64,000 bases of DNA from Nostoc linckia FACHB-104 (GTDB taxonomy: Bacteria > Cyanobacteriota > Cyanobacteriia > Cyanobacteriales > Nostocaceae), in the NCBI RefSeq assembly GCF_014696615.1, contig NZ_JACJQJ010000027.1, positions 1 through 64,000 of the forward strand, in the 5' to 3' direction. This document shows positions 1 through 7,833 of the stretch, piece after piece. Positions within the stretch are counted from its first letter, which is position 1. Each line of letters starts with the position of its first letter. The position numbers were made by a program, and so were the translations under genes. The notes under the pieces were generated by a model. That model worked only from the letters and a program-made list of their open reading frames with translations, did no database searches and was not told the DNA's origin.

Positions 1-17
1 ACTCTTAATTTGGTTTG

Positions 18-91
18 GGGAAAAGGTGAAAGGGTAAGGGTTAAAGGTTTTTTCTTGCCCCTTTACCCCTTCCCCTTTTGCCCTTAACCGA
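18..91. repeat. degenerate purine/pyrimidine heptad repeats
   Basis: A G/A-rich run of units like AAAGGGT is followed by a C/T-rich run of units like CCCCTTT. The two halves are roughly complementary, so the stretch could fold as an imperfect hairpin. It resembles the STRR-type heptad repeats found elsewhere in the window. No gene is seen in the first 250 bases. Confidence 0.5.
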
Positions 92-253
92 CAAGTATTG
101 GGATGAGCTTAAGAAAGCTATTTAAAACTGCTGCTGTGAATGAATTAGAAAGCTATTTTCGCTTTTGGATTTAGCGCCATAGCTTAGTTATTTTGCGATC
201 GCCCTGGTATTAGGGGCAGACTAGCTGATTCAAAAGTGCTGAATTAATTTAAA

Positions 254-266
254 TGCAAATAATGCA
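254..266 (+). promoter_or_regulatory. candidate NtcB (LysR-type) binding site upstream of nirA
   Basis: The sequence is TGCA-AATAA-TGCA, two TGCA half sites separated by 5 bases. As I recall, this TGCA-N5-TGCA form is the LysR-type motif described for NtcB, the nitrite-responsive activator of cyanobacterial nir operons. It lies 38 bases upstream of a perfect NtcA site, which fits joint activation. The assignment rests on motif and position only. Confidence 0.6.
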
Positions 267-304
267 TAGTAGCGATACATTTTTTGCACTATTACTGATT
301 TTTT

Positions 305-318
305 GTAGCGACTTATAC
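305..318 (+). promoter_or_regulatory. NtcA binding site of the nir operon promoter
   Basis: The sequence is GTA-GCGACTTA-TAC, an exact match to the NtcA consensus GTAN8TAC. A TAN3T -10 box follows after 22 bases, the spacing of class II NtcA-activated promoters (site centred near -41.5). NtcA is the CRP-family global nitrogen regulator, so nirA and the downstream genes should be activated under ammonium limitation. Confidence 0.88.
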
Positions 319-340
319 TATTTTAGCAGAAAACCGCCTT

Positions 341-346
341 TAACCT
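341..346 (+). promoter_or_regulatory. -10 box of the NtcA-dependent nirA promoter
   Basis: TAACCT matches TAN3T and begins 23 bases after the last base of the NtcA site. This predicts transcription start near position 353 and an untranslated leader of about 220 bases before nirA. The leader has no obvious gene; the 68-codon open frame at 253-459 starts inside the regulator sites and is not believed. Confidence 0.75.
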
Positions 347-576
347 TAAGAATATGTAAATCGTTACAGTTTTGTTACCACAAAGGCTTTAATACATTTC
401 CAAAATGGATACACAGAAATATCCTTTCTGAAGCAATCATCTCAATACACAAATATTAGTTTATAGATGCATTTGCCCTAGTAGATAGAGGAGCGATCGG
501 ACTACGGGTTAATTGATATTGGGCGAATAACTCACTTAGGTTTACGGGATTAAAACTTTGCAATGAGAGTCAGTTC

Positions 577-2181
577 ATGACAGACACAGCAACTACCACT
601 ACAACCAGCCTCAATAAGTTTGAGAAATTTAAGGCAGAAAAAGATGGACTTGCCATTAAGCAAGAAATCGAAAAATTTGCCTCTATAGGCTGGGAAGCAA
701 TGGATGAAACAGACCGAGACCATCGGCTGAAGTGGGTGGGTGTATTTTTTCGCCCAGTCACGCCAGGTAAGTTTATGATGCGGATGCGAGTACCCAACGG
801 TATTCTCACCAGCAATCAGATGCGTGTGTTAGCAGAAGTAGTACAGCGTTACGGTGATGATGGCAGTGCCGATATTACCACGAGACAGAATATTCAATTG
901 CGGGGGATCAGGATTGAAGACTTACCTGATATCTTCAACAGATTTCATGCAGTTGGTTTAACCACCATCCAATCGGGTATGGACAACATCCGCAATATTA
1001 CAGGCGATCCCGTGGCTGGATTAGATGCGGATGAGTTGTTTGACACGCGAGAGTTGGTACAACAAATTCAGGATATGATCACCAACAAAGGTGAAGGTAA
1101 TCCCGAATTTACCAACCTTCCACGCAAATTTAACATTGCGATTACCGGCGGAAGAGACAATTCTGTTCATGCAGAAATCAACGACTTAGCATTTGTACCA
1201 GCATTTAAGAATGTTACTGATTCTTCTTCCCACTCAGAACTCAGAACTCAGCACTCAGCACTAAAATTCGGGTTTAACGTTTTAGTGGGTGGCTTCTTCT
1301 CTGCAAAACGTTGTGAAGCGGCGATTCCGTTGAATGCTTGGGTTGCTCCCGAAGATGTGGTTGCTTTATCTAGAGCGATTGTAGAGGTTTTTCGTGACAA
1401 TGGCTTCCGCGCTAATCGCCAGAAATCACGTTTGATGTGGTTGATTGACGAATGGGGTTTGGAGAAATTTCGTGTAGAGGTCGAAAAACGTTTGGGTAAG
1501 TCACTGTTACCCGCAGCACCAAAAGATGAAATTGATTGGGAAAAACGCGACCATGTTGGTGTATATAAACAAAAGCAGCCAGGATTAAATTACGTAGGTT
1601 TACACATTCCGGTTGGTCGCTTGTATGCGGGTGATATGTTTGAAATTGCCCGTTTAGCAGGAGTTTATGGTAGTGGAGAAGTCCGCTTAACCGTTGAACA
1701 AAACGTCATTATTCCCAATATTCCTGATTCTAGATTGGCAACATTTTTAACTGAGCCATTACTAGAAAGATTTGCAATTAATCCTGGGTTATTGACGCGA
1801 TCGCTAGTTTCTTGCACAGGCGCACAATTCTGCAACTTTGCCCTGATTGAAACCAAAAATCGCGCCTTAGCAACAATCAAAGCACTAGAAGCTGAGTTAA
1901 CCCTAACTCATCCGGTGCGAATTCACTGGACTGGTTGTCCCAACTCCTGCGGACAACCCCAGGTTGCAGACATTGGCTTAATGGGAACTAAAACCCGTAA
2001 AAACGGCAAAACAGTGGAAGCTGTAGATATCTATATGGGCGGCAAAGTTGGTAAAGAAGCGCAATTAGGAACTTGCGTTACTAAAGCCATTCCCTGCGAA
2101 GACTTGCAATCAGTACTGCGAGATTTACTCATCCAACACTTTGGGGCAAAACTCAGCCAGGAAGTATTGATGACTCATTGA
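577..2181 (+). CDS. nirA: ferredoxin-nitrite reductase NirA
   Basis: A 534-residue enzyme that reduces nitrite to ammonium with six electrons from reduced ferredoxin in the cytoplasm. The siroheme/[4Fe-4S] ligands are visible as C413-x5-C419 and C454-x3-C458, within SCTGAQFC and TGCPNSC. Two sulfite/nitrite reductase half-domain pairs are present and the length is normal for cyanobacterial NirA. It is the first gene of the nitrate operon, behind the NtcA/NtcB promoter. Odd: residues about 219-230, just before the conserved KFGFNVLVGG segment, are encoded by five tandem heptads (1231-1265), so an intergenic-type repeat sits in frame in a variable loop. Identity is certain; the effect of the loop is unknown. 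Confidence 0.97.
   Translation: MTDTATTTTTSLNKFEKFKAEKDGLAIKQEIEKFASIGWEAMDETDRDHRLKWVGVFFRPVTPGKFMMRMRVPNGILTSNQMRVLAEVVQRYGDDGSADITTRQNIQLRGIRIEDLPDIFNRFHAVGLTTIQSGMDNIRNITGDPVAGLDADELFDTRELVQQIQDMITNKGEGNPEFTNLPRKFNIAITGGRDNSVHAEINDLAFVPAFKNVTDSSSHSELRTQHSALKFGFNVLVGGFFSAKRCEAAIPLNAWVAPEDVVALSRAIVEVFRDNGFRANRQKSRLMWLIDEWGLEKFRVEVEKRLGKSLLPAAPKDEIDWEKRDHVGVYKQKQPGLNYVGLHIPVGRLYAGDMFEIARLAGVYGSGEVRLTVEQNVIIPNIPDSRLATFLTEPLLERFAINPGLLTRSLVSCTGAQFCNFALIETKNRALATIKALEAELTLTHPVRIHWTGCPNSCGQPQVADIGLMGTKTRKNGKTVEAVDIYMGGKVGKEAQLGTCVTKAIPCEDLQSVLRDLLIQHFGAKLSQEVLMTH
1231..1265. repeat. in-frame heptad repeat inside nirA
   Basis: Five head-to-tail 7-base units of the type CACTCAG / AACTCAG lie within the coding sequence. 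The same unit family occurs inside narB (11132-11187) and between genes near 60400. The insert keeps the nirA frame. Confidence 0.85.
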
Positions 2182-2206
2182 TGGGGATTGGGGACTGGGT
2201 AATAAA

Positions 2207-2276
2207 CCTTTGACCCTTGACCTTTGACCTTTGACCTTTGACCCTTGACTCTTACCAAATACCAAACACCAAATCT
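2207..2276. repeat. CCTTTGA-type heptad repeat array (nirA-nrtA gap)
   Basis: Ten contiguous 7-base units: six CCTTTGA/CCCTTGA units, one CTCTTAC, then three CAAATAC-like units. The array fills almost the whole gap between nirA and nrtA and ends 16 bases before the nrtA start codon. It is typical of cyanobacterial STRR sequences. Confidence 0.85.
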
Positions 2277-2292
2277 GCTTAACAACCGAACA

Positions 2293-3618
2293 ATGACTAA
2301 TTTTTCACGAAGAAAATTTATCTTTACTTCCACTGCGGCGGCGGCGGCTTCTATTCTGGTTCATGGTTGCGCTTCTAATGGTTCTAATTCAGCAACGACA
2401 GGAGACAACGCACCTTCGGCTGCACCTGCGGCTAACGTCTCTACGGTAGCTAATGCACCGAAAGTAGAAACCACCAAAGCCAAGCTAGGATTTATCCCTC
2501 TGACTGATGCTGCACCTTTGATCATTGCTAAAGAAAAGGGTTTCTTTGCTAAGTACGGTATGACTGATGTTGAAGTCATCAAGCAAAAATCTTGGCCTGT
2601 TACCCGCGATAACTTAAAAATTGGCTCGGCTGGTGGTGGTATTGATGGCGCGCATATCCTCAGCCCTATGCCTTATCTGATGACTATCAACGATAAAGTA
2701 CCAATGTATCTCTTGGCGCGTCTAAATACTAACGGTCAGGCTATATCGGTGGCTAATAAACTCAAAGACCTGAAAGTAGGTTTAGAAAGTAAAGGGCTGA
2801 AAGCTGCTGCGGATAAAGCTAAAGCTGATAAGAAATCGATGAAAGTAGCCATAACCTTCCCTGGTGGAACTCACGATTTATGGATGCGCTATTGGCTAGC
2901 GGCTGGCGGGATCAATCCCGATCAAGATGTGGTATTGGAACCTGTACCACCACCACAAATGGTAGCCAATATGAAAGTTGGTACAATTGATGCTTTTTGT
3001 GTGGGAGAACCTTGGAATGCTCAATTGGTCAGCCAAAAATTAGGTTATACAGCCCTCGTCACAGGTGAGTTGTGGAAAGACCACCCCGAAAAAGCTTTTG
3101 CAATGCGGAAAGAGTGGGTCGATAACAACCCTAACGCCGCCCAAGCATTGTTAATGGCAGTTTTAGAAGCGCAACAGTGGTGCGATAAAGCAGAAAACAA
3201 AGAGGAAATGTGCAAAATCTGCTCCGATCGCAAATACTTTAACGTTGCAGCCGCAGATATTTTAGAACGGGCTAAGGGGAATATTGACTACGGTGATGGT
3301 CGCACACAACAAAATTTTGGCGATCGCATGAAGTACTGGGCAGATAATGCCTCTTATCCTTACAAGAGCCATGATACTTGGTTCTTAACCGAAGAAATTC
3401 GCTGGGGCTATCTGCCAAAAGATACCAAGGTGAAGGAAATTGTCGATCAGGTAAATAAAGAAGACCTGTGGAAAAAAGCAGCTAAAGCACTTGGTGTAGC
3501 TGATGCGGAGATTCCTACTAGTACTTCTAGAGGAGTTGAGACTTTCTTTGATGGTGTGAAATTTGATCCAGAGAAACCAGAAGCATATCTCAGCAGTTTG
3601 AAAATTAAAAAAGTCTGA
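2293..3618 (+). CDS. nrtA: nitrate/nitrite ABC transporter substrate-binding lipoprotein NrtA
   Basis: The 441-residue periplasmic binding protein that captures nitrate and nitrite for NrtBCD. The N-terminus has a twin-arginine-like SRRKF, a hydrophobic alanine-rich stretch and a lipobox-like cysteine (C26 in LVHGC), so it is probably an anchored lipoprotein. The mature domain shows the family segments LGFIPLTDAAPLI and FCVGEPWNAQLV. I chose the ATG at 2293; an in-frame TTG at 2245 would place 16 repeat-derived residues before the signal peptide. It follows nirA and is followed by a heptad array and hairpin before nrtB, which may let it be expressed more than the membrane and ATPase subunits. 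Confidence 0.95.
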   Translation: MTNFSRRKFIFTSTAAAAASILVHGCASNGSNSATTGDNAPSAAPAANVSTVANAPKVETTKAKLGFIPLTDAAPLIIAKEKGFFAKYGMTDVEVIKQKSWPVTRDNLKIGSAGGGIDGAHILSPMPYLMTINDKVPMYLLARLNTNGQAISVANKLKDLKVGLESKGLKAAADKAKADKKSMKVAITFPGGTHDLWMRYWLAAGGINPDQDVVLEPVPPPQMVANMKVGTIDAFCVGEPWNAQLVSQKLGYTALVTGELWKDHPEKAFAMRKEWVDNNPNAAQALLMAVLEAQQWCDKAENKEEMCKICSDRKYFNVAAADILERAKGNIDYGDGRTQQNFGDRMKYWADNASYPYKSHDTWFLTEEIRWGYLPKDTKVKEIVDQVNKEDLWKKAAKALGVADAEIPTSTSRGVETFFDGVKFDPEKPEAYLSSLKIKKV

Positions 3619-3623
3619 TAACA

Positions 3624-3686
3624 ATTCGTAATTCGTAATTCGTAATTCGTAATTCGTAGTTCGTAATTTTGAATTACGAAATTTCA
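3624..3686. repeat. ATTCGTA heptad array with terminal hairpin (nrtA-nrtB gap)
   Basis: Five exact ATTCGTA units and one GTTCGTA (3624-3665) are followed by decayed units. The end forms a perfect 9-bp hairpin: TTCGTAATT (3660-3668), loop TTG, AATTACGAA (3672-3680). There is no T-run after it, so it looks more like an mRNA-stabilising or processing hairpin than a terminator. Confidence 0.8.
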
Positions 3687-3734
3687 CAAAATTGTTTTTG
3701 AATTTAACTAAATCTGCCCAGGAGTAAGAAAAAA

Positions 3735-4574
3735 ATGACAGCTATTGCTGGTAGTCGGATCAACAGAAAAAAGTCTCAAAAGGCGCTTAATAAATTATTC
3801 TGGAAAAAAATTGTACCGCCACTGGTAGCATTAGCGATTTTTTTGGTGATTTGGCAACTACTTTGTTTAAATCCTAACTTTAAGTTACCTGGGCCAATTG
3901 AAACAGTTTCGGAAACTTGGAACCCTTTTATTATTAATCCATTTTTTGATAATGGCGAAAGTGATAAAGGTTTAGGTTGGCAGATACTTAGCAGTTTGGG
4001 CAGAGTTGGTTTAGGATTTTCGCTGGCAACAATTGTCGGCATTACATTGGGAATATTAATTGGTGCAAATCAATTAGTTTATAATGCCGTAGATCCTATC
4101 TTCCAAGTATTGAGAACTGTACCGCCTCTAGCATGGCTACCTATCTCACTCGCAGCATTTCAACAGGCTAATCCTTCAGCAATTTTCGTAATTTTCATTA
4201 CCTCAATTTGGCCAATTATTATCAACACTACAGTTGGTGTACAGCAAATTCCCCAAGACTACATTAATGTAGCTAAGGTTTTAAAATTAAGAGGGCCAAA
4301 GTATTTCTTTAAAATCGTCTTTCCCGCCACAGTACCTTATATATTTACAGGGTTAAGAATTGGGATTGGTTTATCTTGGTTAGCTATTGTTGCGGCTGAA
4401 ATGTTAGTGGGCGGTGTGGGTATTGGCTCGTTTATTTGGGATGCCTACAACACTACTACAGAAACCAATATGAGCGAGATTATTATTGCCCTCGTTTACG
4501 TTGGTTTGGTTGGCTTAATGCTTGATAGATTGGTAGCATTTATCGCCAGCAAAGTTGTAGCTGAACAAAAGTAA
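3735..4574 (+). CDS. nrtB: nitrate/nitrite ABC transporter permease NrtB
   Basis: A 279-residue inner-membrane permease of the nitrate/sulfonate/taurine ABC family. It has a hydrophobic segment near residues 24-45, several more membrane spans, and the cytoplasmic EAA-type loop (around residues 180-205, FKIVFPATVPYIFTGLR) that docks the ATPases NrtC and NrtD. The start is supported by an AGGAG ribosome site 11-14 bases upstream. Length matches known NrtB proteins. It lies between nrtA and nrtC in the canonical order. Confidence 0.95.
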   Translation: MTAIAGSRINRKKSQKALNKLFWKKIVPPLVALAIFLVIWQLLCLNPNFKLPGPIETVSETWNPFIINPFFDNGESDKGLGWQILSSLGRVGLGFSLATIVGITLGILIGANQLVYNAVDPIFQVLRTVPPLAWLPISLAAFQQANPSAIFVIFITSIWPIIINTTVGVQQIPQDYINVAKVLKLRGPKYFFKIVFPATVPYIFTGLRIGIGLSWLAIVAAEMLVGGVGIGSFIWDAYNTTTETNMSEIIIALVYVGLVGLMLDRLVAFIASKVVAEQK

Positions 4575-4681
4575 TCAATTTTGAATTTTAGATTTTGGAT
4601 TCAGCAGATATTTAAATCCACAATCTACAATGCCCCAGTCAATAGTTCAAATTCAAAACTCAAAAGTAGATTATTGGCTCT

Positions 4682-4730
4682 TAACAAATAACAAATAACA
4701 AATGACTAAGGACTAAAGACAAATGACTAC
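4682..4730. repeat. TAACAAA-type heptad array carrying the nrtC start codon
   Basis: Seven contiguous 7-base units (three TAACAAA, then TGACTAA, GGACTAA, AGACAAA, TGACTAC). The nrtC ATG at 4723-4725 lies across the last two units. Only weak ribosome-site-like bases (AGGAC) precede it. The gap before it (4575-4681) holds another phrase, AATTTTAGATTTTGGAT, that recurs near 23791. Confidence 0.8.
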
Positions 4731-6711
4731 TTTTGTGGAAGTTGATCACGTTGACCGCATCTTTGATTTACCAAACGGCGATAAATATATTGCTCTGAAA
4801 AATATTGAATTAAAAATTAAACAAGGAGAATTTGTTTCTCTTATTGGGCATTCTGGTTGCGGTAAATCTACCTTACTCAATATCATTGCAGGTTTAGATA
4901 GAGCCAGTATTGGAGGCGTGACTTTAGAAGGGCGAGAAGTCAGAGAACCAAGCCCCGATCGCATGGTGGTATTTCAAAATTACTCGTTGCTTCCCTGGTT
5001 AACAGTCCGCGAAAACATCGCCTTGGCTGTGGATGAAGTCTATAAGAATCACCCCAAGGGCGAACGTCGCGGGATTGTTGAAGAACATATTGATATGGTA
5101 GGACTGCGCCTAGCTGCAAATAAACGTCCTAGTGAATTATCGGGGGGGATGAAACAACGGGTAGCGATCGCCCGCGCCTTGGCTACTCGCCCGAAGTTGT
5201 TACTGCTAGACGAACCCTTTGGGGCGTTGGATGCCTTAACCAGAGGGAGTTTGCAAGAACAATTAATGAAAATCTGCAACGAACACAACGTTACCTGCGT
5301 GATGGTAACGCACGATGTAGACGAAGCCCTATTGTTGAGCGATCGCGTTGTCATGCTTACCAATGGGCCAGAAGCTCATATTGGGCAAATTCTCGAAGTC
5401 CCAATTCCCCGTCCACGTCAGCGTTTGGAAGTAGTCAAACATCCCAGTTACTACAATCTGCGGAATGAGATGATTTACTTCCTCAACCAGCAAAAACAGG
5501 CGAAAAAACGCCGGATGCAGCAAACTCCAGTCGCTGTAACTACATCTCAGAATGGCTTAGAAAAAGCTAATCTGGAAATCGGCTTTATGCCTCTCACTGA
5601 TGCTGCACCTTTAATCGTTGCTCAAGAAAAAGGCTTCTTTGCTAAATACGGCTTAGAAAATATTAGTCTGCGCCGTGCAAGTAGTTGGCAAGAAATCGCT
5701 AAAGGTGTGGTTACGGGTAAATTAGATGCAGCCCAAATGGTAGCCGGAATGCCTTTAGCCTTAACTTTAGGCGCTGGCGATCAAAAACCAATTCCCGTAA
5801 TTAATGCCTTAAACCTTTCGCGTAATGCTAACGCCATTACCTTAAGCAAAAATTTATATAATCAAGGTGTCCGCGACCTAGCTAGCTTAAAAGCGGCAAT
5901 TAACCAAAATCCTGACCAAATTATGACCTTGGGTGTGGTTCATTCCACCTCTATGCAGAACCTCGTGCTGCGTTATTGGTTGGCTGCTGGTGGTATAGAT
6001 CCTGATAAAGATGTCAGTTTGGCAGTTATTCCACCAACAGAAATGGTTTCGCAACTCAAAGCTGGCAATATTGACGGTTATTGTGCGGGAGAACCCTGGA
6101 ATTACCTTGCTGTTGAACAAGACTTAGGCTTTGTTGCAGCTACAGCCTTAGAAATTTGGTCAGGACAGCCGAAAAAAGTCCTGGGAGTGCGGGAAGAGTG
6201 GGCGCAGAAATACCCCCAAACCTATCTCGCGCTGATCAAAGCCCTATTAGAAGCTTGCCAATACTGCGACGACATCCGCAACCGCCAAGAAATTATAGAA
6301 TTACTCTCTCGTTCTGAATATTTGAATATTGACCCTGCATACATCCGCCCTGGATTTATCGATCCCTACGATCGCGGCGACGGTAAAGCACCTCAAGAAC
6401 TAACAGGCTACAACCAGTTTTACCTGCATCAAACCAACTATCCCAACCGCACCGAACTGTTGTGGATGGTAACTCAAATGGCGCGCTGGGGCTTAATACC
6501 CTTCCCGAAAAACTGGGTAGAAGTCATTGAAAGAGTCTGTCGTACAGATATTTTTGGTACAGCCGCACGGGATCTCGGCTTACTCGATATCGGTGAAGAT
6601 GACCCAATTCATTTATTTGATGGGAAAATTTTCAACCCTTCCGAACCAATCGAGTACCTCAAAAGCTTAGAAATAAAACGACCCATTCGCGTGGAAGAAG
6701 TGTTTATTTAG
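4723..6711 (+). CDS. nrtC: nitrate ABC transporter ATPase with fused NrtA-like regulatory domain, NrtC
   Basis: A 662-residue protein with two parts. Residues 1-255 are an ABC ATPase with Walker A GHSGCGKST (42-50), signature LSGGMKQRVAIARAL and Walker B LLLLDEPFGALD. Residues about 284-662 resemble NrtA (IGFMPLTDAAPLI, CAGEPWNYL) and form the cytoplasmic domain known from other cyanobacteria to mediate ammonium inhibition of nitrate uptake. Length and fusion match known NrtC. The start codon lies inside a heptad repeat, and the stop codon shares its last G with the next heptad array. Confidence 0.96.
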   Translation: MTTFVEVDHVDRIFDLPNGDKYIALKNIELKIKQGEFVSLIGHSGCGKSTLLNIIAGLDRASIGGVTLEGREVREPSPDRMVVFQNYSLLPWLTVRENIALAVDEVYKNHPKGERRGIVEEHIDMVGLRLAANKRPSELSGGMKQRVAIARALATRPKLLLLDEPFGALDALTRGSLQEQLMKICNEHNVTCVMVTHDVDEALLLSDRVVMLTNGPEAHIGQILEVPIPRPRQRLEVVKHPSYYNLRNEMIYFLNQQKQAKKRRMQQTPVAVTTSQNGLEKANLEIGFMPLTDAAPLIVAQEKGFFAKYGLENISLRRASSWQEIAKGVVTGKLDAAQMVAGMPLALTLGAGDQKPIPVINALNLSRNANAITLSKNLYNQGVRDLASLKAAINQNPDQIMTLGVVHSTSMQNLVLRYWLAAGGIDPDKDVSLAVIPPTEMVSQLKAGNIDGYCAGEPWNYLAVEQDLGFVAATALEIWSGQPKKVLGVREEWAQKYPQTYLALIKALLEACQYCDDIRNRQEIIELLSRSEYLNIDPAYIRPGFIDPYDRGDGKAPQELTGYNQFYLHQTNYPNRTELLWMVTQMARWGLIPFPKNWVEVIERVCRTDIFGTAARDLGLLDIGEDDPIHLFDGKIFNPSEPIEYLKSLEIKRPIRVEEVFI

Positions 6712-6752
6712 TCATTGGTCATTGGTCATTGGTCATTTGTTCTTTGTTATTT
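6711..6752. repeat. GTCATTG heptad array (nrtC-nrtD gap)
   Basis: Six 7-base units: three GTCATTG, then GTCATTT, GTTCTTT, GTTATTT. The first base is the last base of the nrtC TAG stop codon. Confidence 0.85.
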
Positions 6753-6780
6753 CTCTTCTTCCCTCCTCTCTGCGCCTCTG

Positions 6781-6831
6781 CGCGACGGACACTTTGCTCA
6801 AGTCGGCAAAGCCGCCCACACAAGTGTCCTC
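6781..6831. repeat. palindromic repeat element interrupting a CTCTGCG phrase
   Basis: Between two copies of CCTCTGCG lies a ~45-base GC-rich element with an 8-bp inverted repeat, GGACACTT (6787-6794) and AAGTGTCC (6822-6829). The flanks look like one CTCTGCGCCTCTGCGTGAG phrase split by the element with a short target duplication. It shares the edge GCGCGACGG with the element at 9366-9412. Confidence 0.55.
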
Positions 6832-6878
6832 CTCTGCGTGAGTAAATCATAAATTCATTCATCAAAGCAAAAAATATC

Positions 6879-7718
6879 ATGCAAATAGTTAATAGAAATA
6901 ATCAAATCGAAAAATTACAAACACAGAAAGCAGATAATTTTCTGGTAATTGAAGGCGTAAGCAAAATTTACCCAACTCCCGAAGGCCCTTACACTGTACT
7001 GGATGGTGTTGACCTGAAAGTTCGGGAAGGCGAATTTGTTTGTATTATTGGTCACTCTGGTTGCGGTAAATCTACGCTGCTCAATATGGTGGCTGGATTT
7101 AACACTCCCAGCGAAGGTATTGTTCTCTTGCAAGACCAACCAATCACTGAACCAGGCCCAGACAGAATGATGGTTTTCCAAAACTACTGTCTACTACCTT
7201 GGTTAAGTGTATTTGATAACGTTTACTTGGCGATTGATTCAGTATTTCCCAAAAAGTCCCAAGCCGAAAAAAGAGCGATCGCTAGAGAACATTTAGCAAT
7301 GGTGGGACTAACAGAAGCGGCTGACAAAAAACCTAGCCAAATTTCTGGCGGGATGAAACAGCGAGTTGCGATCGCCCGCGCCCTCTCGATTCGTCCCCAA
7401 GTTTTGATTCTCGATGAACCCTTTGGTGCATTAGACGCAATCACCAAAGAAGAATTACAAGAGGAATTGCTGCAAATTTGGCGAGAACATCAAGTTACGG
7501 TATTAATGATTACCCATGATATTGATGAAGCGCTGTTTCTTGCAGACAGAGTAGTGATGATGACTAACGGCCCGGCTGCTCAGATTGGCGAAATCTTAGA
7601 GGTTCCCTTTGCCCGTCCCCGCAATCGTCGCCGCATTATGGAAGACCCCGAATATTACAACCTCAGAAACTACGCTCTAGATTTCCTCTATCGCCGCTTT
7701 GCTCATAATGATGAGTAA
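6879..7718 (+). CDS. nrtD: nitrate ABC transporter ATPase NrtD
   Basis: A 279-residue ABC ATPase, the second nucleotide-binding subunit of the nitrate importer. Walker A is GHSGCGKST at residues 58-66, the signature is ISGGMKQRVAIARAL, and Walker B ends in DEPFGALDA. Unlike NrtC it has no solute-binding-like C-terminal domain. It is closely similar to the ATPase half of NrtC and pairs with it on NrtB. It is the last ABC gene before the MFS nitrate permease, 115 bases downstream. Confidence 0.95.
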   Translation: MQIVNRNNQIEKLQTQKADNFLVIEGVSKIYPTPEGPYTVLDGVDLKVREGEFVCIIGHSGCGKSTLLNMVAGFNTPSEGIVLLQDQPITEPGPDRMMVFQNYCLLPWLSVFDNVYLAIDSVFPKKSQAEKRAIAREHLAMVGLTEAADKKPSQISGGMKQRVAIARALSIRPQVLILDEPFGALDAITKEELQEELLQIWREHQVTVLMITHDIDEALFLADRVVMMTNGPAAQIGEILEVPFARPRNRRRIMEDPEYYNLRNYALDFLYRRFAHNDE

Positions 7719-7833
7719 AAACTCGGCAATCTAAGGTATTTATTTACGCTCAAAATATGCTTCTGGTGCTTAACAATCCTGGGCTAACGTCCTGACTACG
7801 AACTCATTACCCCTTTCGCTAAGGAAGATTGCA

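Noticed and set aside
253-459. 68-codon open frame upstream of nirA
   Set aside because: It starts inside the NtcB-like site and runs through the NtcA site and -10 box; no ribosome site and no recognisable protein.
2245-2292. Upstream TTG start for nrtA
   Set aside because: It would add 16 residues translated from heptad repeat before a normal lipoprotein signal; the ATG at 2293 fits better.
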